Shown piece after piece: positions 1-7,514 of a stretch of DNA of 38,917 nt. The notes under the pieces are model-generated. The model had not been told where the DNA came from and searched no databases. It saw only the letters and a list, made by a program, of their open reading frames with translations. The stretch lies in contig CALXOE010000036.1 of assembly GCA_944389935.1 (NCBI GenBank), forward strand, positions 1-38,917, given 5' to 3'. Origin of the DNA: an uncultured Victivallis sp. (GTDB taxonomy: Bacteria > Verrucomicrobiota > Lentisphaeria > Victivallales > Victivallaceae). Made by a program: the position numbers and the translations under genes. Each line of letters starts with the position of its first letter. Within the stretch, counting starts at the first letter, position 1.

Positions 1-42
1 GCGAACGGCTCTTCCCGCTTTTCTGCGGAAAGACCCATTCGC
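1..42. repeat. Imperfect inverted repeat inside the edge gene
   Basis: GCGAA at 1-5 pairs with TTCGC at 38-42, and TCTT and CCGC arms (10-13, 15-18) pair with AAGA and GCGG (25-28, 30-33) with three mismatches and a six-base loop. The minus-strand reading frame from 394 passes through it, so it is probably another palindromic segment of the inserted repeat region. It is followed on the plus strand by five T. Confidence 0.5.
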
Positions 43-394
43 GTTTTTGCTCCACTTCGCCGCTTGCCGAGCGGAGAATTTGTTGCGGGGCGATGATCGG
101 CCGATTGGTTGGTTGATGGTTGTTTGGTACGGGGAGAGACGCGTTCTTACGAGCCGCTTTCTCTCCCCCGAACCCCTCTCTTGTTCCGCCGAGCGCCGGA
201 ATGGGTTGCGGGGTGGATATTGGCTGATGGATGATTGTTTGATGGTTGTTTGGTACGGGGAGAGACGCGTTCTTACGAGCCGCTTTCTCTCCCCCGAACC
301 CCTCTCTTGACTGCCCGGTGCAAGCGTGGAAAGAATGGCAGACTTGACCTGTTTTTACCACGAGGAGCTCGATCAGCGTGAAATGTCTTTTCAT
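1..394 (-). CDS. Pseudopilin-type protein with in-frame repeat insertion (3' end outside window)
   Basis: Reading the minus strand from ATG at 394 gives an open frame of 131 codons with no stop to the window edge. AGGGAG lies 6 nt before the ATG, a strong ribosome binding site. The protein starts MKRHFTLIELLVV, the class III (prepilin) signal, but where the hydrophobic helix (IAIIAILA) should continue it reads KTGQVCHSF. It then enters a repeat with REGFGGEKAARKNASLPV twice, 42 residues apart. The gene starts 18 nt after the stop of the GntR regulator, so the two are probably co-transcribed. Intact relatives in this window (22907-23557 and the right edge) have the helix and an H-X9-DG motif. 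I infer that a second, intact copy of the signal may follow beyond the edge; it cannot be seen. It could instead be a broken gene. Confidence 0.72.
   Translation of the reverse strand, partial: MKRHFTLIELLVVKTGQVCHSFHACTGQSREGFGGEKAARKNASLPVPNNHQTIIHQPISTPQPIPALGGTREGFGGEKAARKNASLPVPNNHQPTNRPIIAPQQILRSASGEVEQKREWVFPQKSGKSRS
113..183. repeat. 71-bp direct repeat, copy 1
   Basis: Identical to 239-309 over 71 bp; the copies are 126 bp (42 codons) apart, so the period keeps the reading frame of the minus-strand pseudopilin gene. Each copy contains the inverted repeat GGGGAGAGA ... TCTCTCCCC, a 9-bp stem around a GC-rich loop. The DNA between copies resembles the DNA beyond copy 1 only loosely. 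Confidence 0.9.
239..309. repeat. 71-bp direct repeat, copy 2
   Basis: Second exact copy of 113-183, with the same 9-bp inverted repeat. On the minus strand both copies encode REGFGGEKAARKNASLPVPN in the frame that starts at 394. Confidence 0.9.
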
Positions 395-412
395 GGTGTT
401 CTCCCTAATTGG

Positions 413-1510
413 TCAGGATGCAACGGTCACAAATTTCATATTTCGCGGCAGTGCGCAGCTTGAGCGCATGACCAGCTGCGGGGTGAGCAGTTGCGGCTCG
501 CAGCTCCGGAAGCTGTCTTCGGCAAGTTGTTTCAAAAGTTCGACCGCCCGTTCCCCGATCGCGAATCGCGATTCGGTCAGGGTGCTGAATTTCATGTCGT
601 TCTTGAGATTGTGATGATCGCTCTCGCCCCACTGAATGACGGAGAGATCGCCGGGGATGCCGATCCGGGCCTCTTCCACATAGCGCAGGAAATCATCCAT
701 GTGAGTATGGGAGACGATCGCCGCTGTGATTCCCGGTCGGCGACGGAACCGTTCGGCGATGGCGAGCCAGCAGTCCCGGGGAGGGTATTCGAGGCGCAGC
801 AGGCACTCTTCCGGCCGCTCTACGCCGGAGAAGCGGAGCTGATCGAGAAACTCCTTGCGACGGTCGACGAAAACCGGAGAATTCCGGTCGATGTCGATCA
901 GCATGATCTCACGATGGCCGATGTCGCGCAGAAATCGCATGGCCAGCCGGATCGCCTCGCAGTAGTCGCAGCTCAGCGGCAGACTCCCCGCAGCCTGCCG
1001 GTTGATGCACACCTGCGGAACCTGAAGTTTCCCGAGTTCTTCGATGACCGGGAAACAGTCTGCGGGCGGGCGATCCCAGATGATTCCGAGATATTCCCCC
1101 TTGCGGTAACGCAGTTTGAGTTTGTCGAGATCTTCGGTGCAGTTCGAGAGTTTCAACTCCCAGTTGCAGAGGTAGGAACTGTTCGCCACTCCGAGAATCA
1201 GATTCCGGTTGAAATATTTCTCCCTCATCGGATTTCCGCAGTAATCCTCGATCCGCAGCAGGATCGTGCGCGGTTTGCCGGACGCGGGATTCATGACGAA
1301 CGTCCCGCTGCGCGGCACCCGGGCAATGAGCCCTTCCGCCTCGAGCCGCGCCAGCGCGCTGCGCAGAGTCAGGAGCGCCACCCCATGCTGCCGGGCGAAG
1401 AGACTCTCCCGCGGCAGTTTGGTCCCCGCAGGATACACCCCGGACCGGATCTGGTTGCTCAAATCTTCATAGATCAGATCGCTTTTGCTTTTGAATTGTT
1501 CGACTTCCAT
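413..1510 (-). CDS. GntR-family regulator with LacI-like sugar-sensing domain
   Basis: About 365 aa from ATG 1510. Residues 1-75 form a winged helix of the GntR type (SDLIYEDLSNQIRSGVYPAG, then TLRSALARLEAEGLIARVPR and SGTFV). The rest resembles the periplasmic-binding-protein-like sensor of LacI/GalR proteins (for example SCDYCEAIRLAMRFL and the late GDLSVIQWGESD). By family it would be a DNA-binding regulator answering to a sugar or glycan breakdown product. Starts at 1531 and 1552 are also in frame; none has a clear ribosome binding site. A strong promoter at 1562-1590 would start RNA near 1555, which disfavours 1552. The pseudopilin-type gene follows after 18 nt. The ligand is unknown. 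Confidence 0.88.
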   Translation of the reverse strand: MEVEQFKSKSDLIYEDLSNQIRSGVYPAGTKLPRESLFARQHGVALLTLRSALARLEAEGLIARVPRSGTFVMNPASGKPRTILLRIEDYCGNPMREKYFNRNLILGVANSSYLCNWELKLSNCTEDLDKLKLRYRKGEYLGIIWDRPPADCFPVIEELGKLQVPQVCINRQAAGSLPLSCDYCEAIRLAMRFLRDIGHREIMLIDIDRNSPVFVDRRKEFLDQLRFSGVERPEECLLRLEYPPRDCWLAIAERFRRRPGITAAIVSHTHMDDFLRYVEEARIGIPGDLSVIQWGESDHHNLKNDMKFSTLTESRFAIGERAVELLKQLAEDSFRSCEPQLLTPQLVMRSSCALPRNMKFVTVAS

Positions 1511-1561
1511 GACTTCGATGGTCTGCGTCATATAAAGTTTAATTTGATTCATCTCTGATTT

Positions 1562-1590
1562 ATTATGACACAAAACGACCGTGATGTCAA
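1562..1590 (-). promoter_or_regulatory. Sigma-70-type promoter of the GntR regulator
   Basis: On the minus strand TTGACA (1590-1585) and CATAAT (1567-1562) are separated by 17 bp. An inverted repeat TGACA-N14-TGTCA (1566-1589) overlaps both boxes and could be an autoregulatory operator; that part is inference. Confidence 0.7.
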
Positions 1591-1744
1591 GATGGGGAAA
1601 TGGAAAAAACGCGAATTTTCGCCATCTTGCGGAGAAAAAAAGCAAAAAGGAAGATTTTTTCTGCCGGAAGACACAATAAGCGCGACAAAAGGCACGTTAA
1701 AATTGCAAGTGCAGGCTTGTTTTTTTTGCGAAAGGAATCTTCAG

Positions 1745-2467
1745 ATGATGAAACAGACGACTCTTCTTTTCGGGGCGTTCGCGTTCGCGTCCGCGCTGTT
1801 TTTCTTTTCCGCATCGGCCGCAGATACGGAAGCCGCGCCGACTCCGCCGGAGAACCGTCAGCGGGATGATGGGCAGTCCGGAGGCCGTCGCAGTGGTCGT
1901 CCGGGCGGCTGGAACCGCGAGGGCAGGCGCGGCGGGATGATGGGCGCTCCCGTCAATCCGCGCGCGGAAGCCGAGGCGAAGATCAAGGAGAAGTTCCCCG
2001 AGGAGTTCGCCGCCATCGAGAAGATGCGCGCGGAAGCCGAGGCGAAACTGCAGGAACTCGCGAAAAAAGCCGGCGTCGAAATTCCAAAGACCATGAGTGA
2101 ACAGCTCGCCGAACTCAAGGCGAAATATCCGAAAGAGATGGCCGAGATCGAGGAGCTCGGCAAAACCGACCGGCGCGCCGCATTCCAGAAGATCCGGGAA
2201 CTCGCGGAAAAGGCGGGAATCAAACTTTCCATGCCCGGAATGGGCGGCCGTCCCGGCATGCCGGGGCGCGGAAACGGTTCCGATGACGCGCCGTCGCCTC
2301 CGCCGCGCGAAAATCCGATGCGGCAGCTGCGGCTTCTCCGGCAGAAATTTCCGGAGGAGATGGCCGAGGTCGACCGCCTCCGCCGCAGCGATCCTGCCGC
2401 CGCGCGGGCGAAAACGCGGGAACTTCTGAAGAAACTTGAGGCGGAACAGCCCGCTGAAAAACCGTAA
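1745..2467 (+). CDS. Secreted coiled-coil repeat protein of unknown function
   Basis: 240 aa from ATG 1745, which has AAAGGA 8 nt upstream; the open frame extends further 5' without support. Residues 1-26 are a clear signal peptide ending SASAA. A Gly/Arg-rich stretch follows. Then there are three related charged segments of about 40 residues: KFPEEFAAIEKMR, KYPKEMAEIEELG and KFPEEMAEVDRLR, each followed by a helical RELAKKAG-like part. A Gly/Pro-rich linker separates segments two and three. Charged helices of this type suggest coiled coils. It lies 23 bp before the gspL-like gene, so it is probably the first gene of the secretion operon and may act in the periplasm. I do not recognise the family. 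Confidence 0.75.
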   Translation: MMKQTTLLFGAFAFASALFFFSASAADTEAAPTPPENRQRDDGQSGGRRSGRPGGWNREGRRGGMMGAPVNPRAEAEAKIKEKFPEEFAAIEKMRAEAEAKLQELAKKAGVEIPKTMSEQLAELKAKYPKEMAEIEELGKTDRRAAFQKIRELAEKAGIKLSMPGMGGRPGMPGRGNGSDDAPSPPPRENPMRQLRLLRQKFPEEMAEVDRLRRSDPAAARAKTRELLKKLEAEQPAEKP

Positions 2468-2490
2468 GAGGCGGAACTGCAGGACAGAAT

Positions 2491-3711
2491 ATGATGAACA
2501 GCGGCCACATCAGGGAGTTCGCGGTGCTCGCTTTCGGCCCGGAGACGGTGCGCGGATGTGTCTTCCGCCGCCGGGGAGCGCAATATTCGGTGACTCGCCA
2601 TGCGATCGAGACGGTCGACTCCAATGACCCGGCGCAGGCGTGGAAACGTCTGCTGCGCCAGCTCGGACGGGGGCGGGAGTGCCCGCTCTTTCTCACCGGA
2701 GCGCTGCCGAAAGGAATTTTTTTCCGTTTCGATTCGATTGATCTGACTCCGCGCGCGCGTCGCGAAGCGCTCGAAATGGAGTTGTCGCAGCGGATTCTGG
2801 CGGTTCCGGAGGATCACCGGTTTCAATTTTATGCCGACGAGGCCGATGCGGAGGGGAATGTCCCGGTGAACGTCTATGTCATTCCGGGCAGTTCGCTGGA
2901 GCATCCCGCCGCGATGCTGACGCAGGCGGGAGGACGGGCGGATGAGTTCCTCTATCCGCTTCTCGTCTGGCGTTCCGGCGATCCGGCGGTGGATCTGCCG
3001 CGACTCGATCCCGAATTCGGGTTTGCCGACGGCGAGTGGCGGCCGAGTCCGGCGGTTCCGGATTTCGGGCCGTGGGAGGCTTTGTTCCGCCGCGAGTTCA
3101 AATTCCCGGAGGGGAGTGAGTTCCGGGTCGGGGATTATCTGGAGTGCCTGCTTGCGGCGCGGCTCGTCATACAGCCCGGTTTCCGGCAGGCTGAGCGCGG
3201 ACTCCGGCTGCTGCCGGACCCGATGCGGCCGCGCCGTTTCCGCAACCAGCTCCGGATTACGGCGCTGCTGGTGATTCTGCTCATTGCCAGTTACGCCTGG
3301 TCGGCGGCGGGGAGCATCCGGGAAAACTACCATGCTTATCGGACTGCCGTTGCGGAACGCGACCGGATCAAACGTGAAAACACGACGCTCTCTTCCAGAC
3401 TCAAGGCAACGGAAAAGGAGCAGCGCGAACTTTCGCGCGTCGTGAACCTGAAAGCCGGCGAGTCGGATGTCATCGAAAAACTCGCGGTCCTGACCGAACT
3501 TCTGCCGTCGAATGCGATGGTTTCGAGTCTGCGCTGGAGCGAGTCGAGCGTCGACCTCATGATTCAGAGCGAGGCGGAAAATCTCGATCTGCCCGCGCTG
3601 CTGCGCCGGGTCCCGTACTGGAAAGTCGGTCAGCTTCAGCAGCGCCGCATGGGCGATACCGTCACGATGATCACCTTGAAACTCGTTCCGAATGAGGAGG
3701 CGGCCAGATGA
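2491..3711 (+). CDS. gspL: GspL-like (PilM/PilN-like) inner-membrane assembly protein
   Basis: 406 aa. The N-terminal 240 residues look like a divergent actin-like cytoplasmic domain (starts REFAVLAFGPETVRGCVF). One membrane helix lies at about 255-275 (ITALLVILLIASYAW), followed by a coiled coil (RDRIKRENTTLSSRLKATEK) and a ferredoxin-like periplasmic end, as in GspL or PilM fused to PilN. Such proteins link the secretion ATPase to the inner-membrane platform. It overlaps the next gene by ATGA. The sequence is divergent; the assignment rests mostly on architecture and operon position, so PilM/N naming would be equally fair. Confidence 0.72.
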   Translation: MMNSGHIREFAVLAFGPETVRGCVFRRRGAQYSVTRHAIETVDSNDPAQAWKRLLRQLGRGRECPLFLTGALPKGIFFRFDSIDLTPRARREALEMELSQRILAVPEDHRFQFYADEADAEGNVPVNVYVIPGSSLEHPAAMLTQAGGRADEFLYPLLVWRSGDPAVDLPRLDPEFGFADGEWRPSPAVPDFGPWEALFRREFKFPEGSEFRVGDYLECLLAARLVIQPGFRQAERGLRLLPDPMRPRRFRNQLRITALLVILLIASYAWSAAGSIRENYHAYRTAVAERDRIKRENTTLSSRLKATEKEQRELSRVVNLKAGESDVIEKLAVLTELLPSNAMVSSLRWSESSVDLMIQSEAENLDLPALLRRVPYWKVGQLQQRRMGDTVTMITLKLVPNEEAAR

Positions 3712-4316
3712 GAACCTCGTTTCGGGATTTCGTCAAAACCGGTAAGGGCAAGCTGACCGTGGCGCTCTGTGCGCTGGGGCTGAGCTGGATCTTCCTCCTC
3801 TGGAATTTCAGTGGTTCGTTCGGAGAGCTGCTGCCGGGCGAGGAGCGGATCGACGCCCTCGAGCGGGAGATCAAGCAGCTCAAGCAGCAGAACGCGACTC
3901 TGCTCGCGCGCAGGAAAGCCGCCGATGAGCTCAAAGAGCGCTACCGGAAACAGCTCGAAAGCTACTGGCACGAGGAGCGCGACGGCGTCGTCGAGACGGA
4001 GTTGCGCAACAAGATTCAGCAGGCTGCCAGTGAGATCGAGCTGAAACTCAACAGCCTCGGCTCGGTTCGGACCACGCGCATCAATAACGAGCTCTACTAC
4101 GCGGAGATCGATCTCTCGACTTCGGGAACGCTCGAGACGCTTGTGCGGTTTCTCGGCCGGATTCAGGAGATCCGCCCGTCGCTCTCCTGGCGGCGGCTCG
4201 ATCTTCGGCCGGAGATGCGCAACACCGATCTCATCGGCAACATGAACTTCAACGGCGCGATCCGGATCATCGGGTTCGACGGGGAGGAGCCCGACCGGAA
4301 AGGAGGCACGAAATGA
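3708..4316 (+). CDS. gspM: GspM/PilO-like inner-membrane protein
   Basis: 202 aa: a short basic cytoplasmic tail, one membrane helix at about 16-36 (LTVALCALGLSWIFLLW), a coiled coil (DALEREIKQLKQQNATLLAR) and a ferredoxin-like domain containing TSGTLETLVRFLGRIQEI. This is the plan of GspM and PilO, which pair with GspL/PilN in the platform. ATGA overlaps link it to genes on both sides. Recognised by architecture and position, not by strong motifs. Confidence 0.7.
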   Translation: MRTSFRDFVKTGKGKLTVALCALGLSWIFLLWNFSGSFGELLPGEERIDALEREIKQLKQQNATLLARRKAADELKERYRKQLESYWHEERDGVVETELRNKIQQAASEIELKLNSLGSVRTTRINNELYYAEIDLSTSGTLETLVRFLGRIQEIRPSLSWRRLDLRPEMRNTDLIGNMNFNGAIRIIGFDGEEPDRKGGTK

Positions 4317-5170
4317 GAACCATTCTGATTGTGATCAACGTGCTTCTGGCTGTCTGGCTGCTCGCGGCCGTCGCAAGTCATCTGACCGGAGGAGACGGTG
4401 GGGCTGAGGTGTTTTCCGTCAAGCAGAGCGGTTCAAAGAAGAGCGCCCCGGCCGCATCGGCCGCCACCCCGAAAACCGTGACGCCGCTCTCGCTGGATTC
4501 GCGCATGGCGACGATCATCGACAACAACATTTTCAACAGCGAGCGCTGTCCGAACGCGGTGTTCGGCCGCGGTCGTTCGACCCGGATCGAGCTGACGCTG
4601 GTCGGCACGTTCGAGATCGGCGGCGTCAAGGGGGCGATCATCAAGCAGAAAGCCGGGTCCTCGAATAACCGCGGCAATTTCATGGGCGGGCCCGGCGGAC
4701 GCTGGGGCGGGCGGAACAACTCCTCCGCCAACACGCGCAGTCCGATCCGCGTGCAGCTTGTGGACGGGGTCTGGCGGAATTTCGGCGGAACCGATGCCGC
4801 CACGCTGCAGCAACAGCAGCAGCGGGAACAGACGCTCACGCTCCGGCAGTATGTCCGGGTCGGCGAGACGCTCAGCAACGGTTACACGCTGGAAGAGGTT
4901 TCCCGCACCGGCGCGGTCCTGACCCGCGGCAGTGACCGCATGGAACTGGAGATCCAGGATCCCTCGCTCGGAATCGCAACGACTTCATCCTCGCGTCAGC
5001 GGCGCCCGAATTTCTTCCAGCAGATGCGCCAGATGCAGCAAATGCAGATGCGCCAGAACTTCCAGATGATGCGCATGATGCAGCGGACGCTCCAGCAGAA
5101 CCAGAATCGGGGCAACACCGGCAACCGGGGCGGAGCGGCTCCGCCCCCGCCGCCTCCGCCCGGACGATGA
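4313..5170 (+). CDS. gspC: GspC/PilP-like protein with Gln/Met-rich tail
   Basis: 285 aa with an N-terminal membrane helix (ILIVINVLLAVWLLAAV) and a homology-region-like segment (IIDNNIFNSERCP ... IELTLVGTFEIGGVKGAII). A second beta part follows (VRVGETLSNGYTLEEVSR ... RMELEI). The N-terminal plan matches GspC or PilP, which connect the inner-membrane platform to the secretin. Odd parts are a Gly/Asn-rich loop in the middle and a C-terminal tail rich in Gln and Met that ends in seven prolines. It lies directly before the secretin gene, as gspC and pilP usually do. Confidence 0.68.
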   Translation: MRTILIVINVLLAVWLLAAVASHLTGGDGGAEVFSVKQSGSKKSAPAASAATPKTVTPLSLDSRMATIIDNNIFNSERCPNAVFGRGRSTRIELTLVGTFEIGGVKGAIIKQKAGSSNNRGNFMGGPGGRWGGRNNSSANTRSPIRVQLVDGVWRNFGGTDAATLQQQQQREQTLTLRQYVRVGETLSNGYTLEEVSRTGAVLTRGSDRMELEIQDPSLGIATTSSSRQRRPNFFQQMRQMQQMQMRQNFQMMRMMQRTLQQNQNRGNTGNRGGAAPPPPPPPGR

Positions 5171-5222
5171 GCAGAGTGAAGTGTTACGAAGTATGACGAT
5201 AAGCATAAAACCCGGTGAAACC

Positions 5223-7514
5223 ATGATGAAAACGACAAACCACATGTTCCGGCCGCCCCGCGTTGCGGCTCTGGCGGCGATCGGCCTGGCCGCCCTGCTC
5301 ACCTCCTGCTCAATTTTCCGTCCGGAAGAGGATGCGGAGGAGGAGAAAAAAGGGAGATTCGATTTTCTGCGCAGCGAACAGAAAGAGCGGGTGCCCGCCG
5401 AGCCGGAGACCATCGAGCAGGAACAGGTGCTCCCGGACAAGAGCGTCGCTTCCGAGAGCGACGTGGAACTCCTCGAGCAGCTGAACTCCTCCGGCAAGCC
5501 GGGCGAAACGAAGAGTCCGGTCGCCCCCGAGGTCGAAGCCGAGCCGCGATTCTACGACGATTTCATCTTCATGAACGGCGACGAGGAGCTCTCCGTCTCG
5601 CTCATCTTCAACAGTGCGCCGCTGCTGGATGTTCTTCCGGCGTTCGCGGACGTGCTCGGCTTCAACTTCGTCGCGGACAGCGATCTCAAGGGAACTGTGA
5701 CGCTGAATCTGAACTCAAAAATGACCCGGCGGGAGCTCTGGAACACATTTGACCGGATGCTCTATCTCGCCGGCGCGGGGGTCACGGTCGAGGATTCGCT
5801 GCTGAAGATCATGGCGCTGCCGAAACTTGCGCAGCAGGCCGATGCGAAAGTCGGGCGCGAAGTGTTCTACTATCCGCTCAAAAACTCGACCGCGAAAGAC
5901 GTCGTCACGCAGATCAAGCCGTTCCTCGGCAAGGACAGCGTCTGCGTCGAACTCGCGCGGCCGAATGCGGTGCTGGTCTGCGACGACTCCGCGAATGTCG
6001 CGAAGATCCGGCAGATTCTCGACACGATCGACCAGGGCGTCCGCCGCAACTGGCCGCGCATGGCGATTCCGTGCCGCAACATCCTGCCGACCAGAGTCAT
6101 TGAGGAACTTCAGAACGTGCTGCCCGTGCTCGGCTTCACGATCACCGAGACGACCGACAAGACCGAACTGCCGGGCGCGATTCAGCTGGTCGGCGTCGAC
6201 CGGCTGCAGATGATCGTGGTCTCGGCCGCGACGCAGGACGCGATCGATGAGATCCGCAAATGGGTCGACATTCTCGACAGCGCCGACTCGATCGACCAGG
6301 AGCGCGTGTTCGTCTACAAGGTCGGGCACAACCGCGCCGACCAGCTCGCGCAGGCGCTCTCGATCATCTACAACACGCAGGGCGCGAGCCAGACCATCGA
6401 CACCGAGACCGGCAACATCCGGACCAACACGCTGAACACGGTCACGACCCGCTCGACCAGCAGTTCGAGTTCCAACAACCGCAACAACACCGGTTCGACC
6501 CGCACGACCAGCACGCAAACCGATCAGAGTTCGAGCCTCTTCGACACTCCGGTCCGGATCTTCGCGGACGGTATGCTGAACCGGCTCGTGATCCGCACGA
6601 CCCCGCGCACCTACGCGAGCATCAAGGCGCTGCTCGACCGGCTCGACGTCGTTCCGGCGCAGGTGCTGCTGCAGGTGCTGATTGTCGAGGTGACGCTGAC
6701 CGAGTCGACGCAGTTCGGGCTCGAATTCTCGGCCAAGGGATCCGGCAGCGGGATCGACTCCATGCTCGGCACGAACTATGAGAATCTCACGCCGTTCGGC
6801 GAGACGAAACAGGAGGGGTTCACCGCACTTCTGAACGATCCGAACAACCCCGAGAACAAGTTCGGATACATCCGGGCACTCGCGGGAAACAGTGCGGTGA
6901 AGGTCATCTCCAGCCCGCAGCTGCTCGTTTCGAGCCACACCGAAGCGCGGATTCAGGTCGGCAGCGAAGTGCCGCTCATCAAATCCGGCATTACGAATAC
7001 TTCTTCGGACACCAGTTTGGCCGAGAATTATGAATATGAGCCGGTCGGCGTGATCCTGACGCTGACGCCGCAGATCACGAGCACGGATCTCATCTCGCTG
7101 GACATCACGCAGGAGCTTTCCGCCGCAGTTACGAACACTTCCAGTAATATCGATTCTCCGGAGATCACGAAGCGCGAGATCGAAACCTCCATGACCATCG
7201 CTCACGGACGCACGATGATCATCGGCGGACTGATTCAGGAGAAGCACAACGACGATCTGGCCTCTGTGCCGCTCGTGAACGACATTCCGTTCCTGCGCCG
7301 GCTGCTCGGCAGCACCGAGGCGAAGATCGAGCGTTCCGAGATTCTCGTGCTCATCACCGGCTACATTGTGAACGAGAAGAGCCAGGTTGAGGATCTCATC
7401 AAACGCTACAACGAGGCGCTTGAAACCCTCAATGACTTCGACGATACGCTCGGCGACAAAGCCAAGCCGCGCAAGGGCGCGAACAAACTCGACCACTCGG
7501 AGTTCTGGCGATGA
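5223..7514 (+). CDS. gspD: Type II secretion secretin (lipoprotein)
   Basis: 763 aa from ATG 5223; an upstream GTG at 5181 is in frame but would bury the signal peptide. The signal ends LLTSC with Cys29 as the likely lipidated residue. An acidic linker is followed by an N0-like domain (SVSLIFNSAPLLDVLPAFAD), then N1 (FYYPLKNSTAKDVVTQIKPF), N2 and N3. N3 carries a Ser/Thr/Asn-rich insert around nt 6445-6535. The secretin domain shows QVLLQVLIVEVTLTES, SSPQLLVSSHTEARIQVGSE and VPLVNDIPFLRRLLGS. It forms the outer-membrane channel of the secretion machine. A lipidated secretin could reach the outer membrane without a separate pilotin (inference). Confidence 0.95.
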   Translation: MMKTTNHMFRPPRVAALAAIGLAALLTSCSIFRPEEDAEEEKKGRFDFLRSEQKERVPAEPETIEQEQVLPDKSVASESDVELLEQLNSSGKPGETKSPVAPEVEAEPRFYDDFIFMNGDEELSVSLIFNSAPLLDVLPAFADVLGFNFVADSDLKGTVTLNLNSKMTRRELWNTFDRMLYLAGAGVTVEDSLLKIMALPKLAQQADAKVGREVFYYPLKNSTAKDVVTQIKPFLGKDSVCVELARPNAVLVCDDSANVAKIRQILDTIDQGVRRNWPRMAIPCRNILPTRVIEELQNVLPVLGFTITETTDKTELPGAIQLVGVDRLQMIVVSAATQDAIDEIRKWVDILDSADSIDQERVFVYKVGHNRADQLAQALSIIYNTQGASQTIDTETGNIRTNTLNTVTTRSTSSSSSNNRNNTGSTRTTSTQTDQSSSLFDTPVRIFADGMLNRLVIRTTPRTYASIKALLDRLDVVPAQVLLQVLIVEVTLTESTQFGLEFSAKGSGSGIDSMLGTNYENLTPFGETKQEGFTALLNDPNNPENKFGYIRALAGNSAVKVISSPQLLVSSHTEARIQVGSEVPLIKSGITNTSSDTSLAENYEYEPVGVILTLTPQITSTDLISLDITQELSAAVTNTSSNIDSPEITKREIETSMTIAHGRTMIIGGLIQEKHNDDLASVPLVNDIPFLRRLLGSTEAKIERSEILVLITGYIVNEKSQVEDLIKRYNEALETLNDFDDTLGDKAKPRKGANKLDHSEFWR

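Noticed and set aside
1..48. Terminator on the plus strand (hairpin plus TTTTT)
   Set aside because: The shape fits, but the minus-strand reading frame from 394 runs through it and no plus-strand gene is visible upstream; I list it only as an inverted repeat.
491..1558. Long plus-strand open frame of 355 codons
   Set aside because: Antisense to the GntR regulator, with no recognisable domain and no ribosome binding site; a GC-rich shadow.
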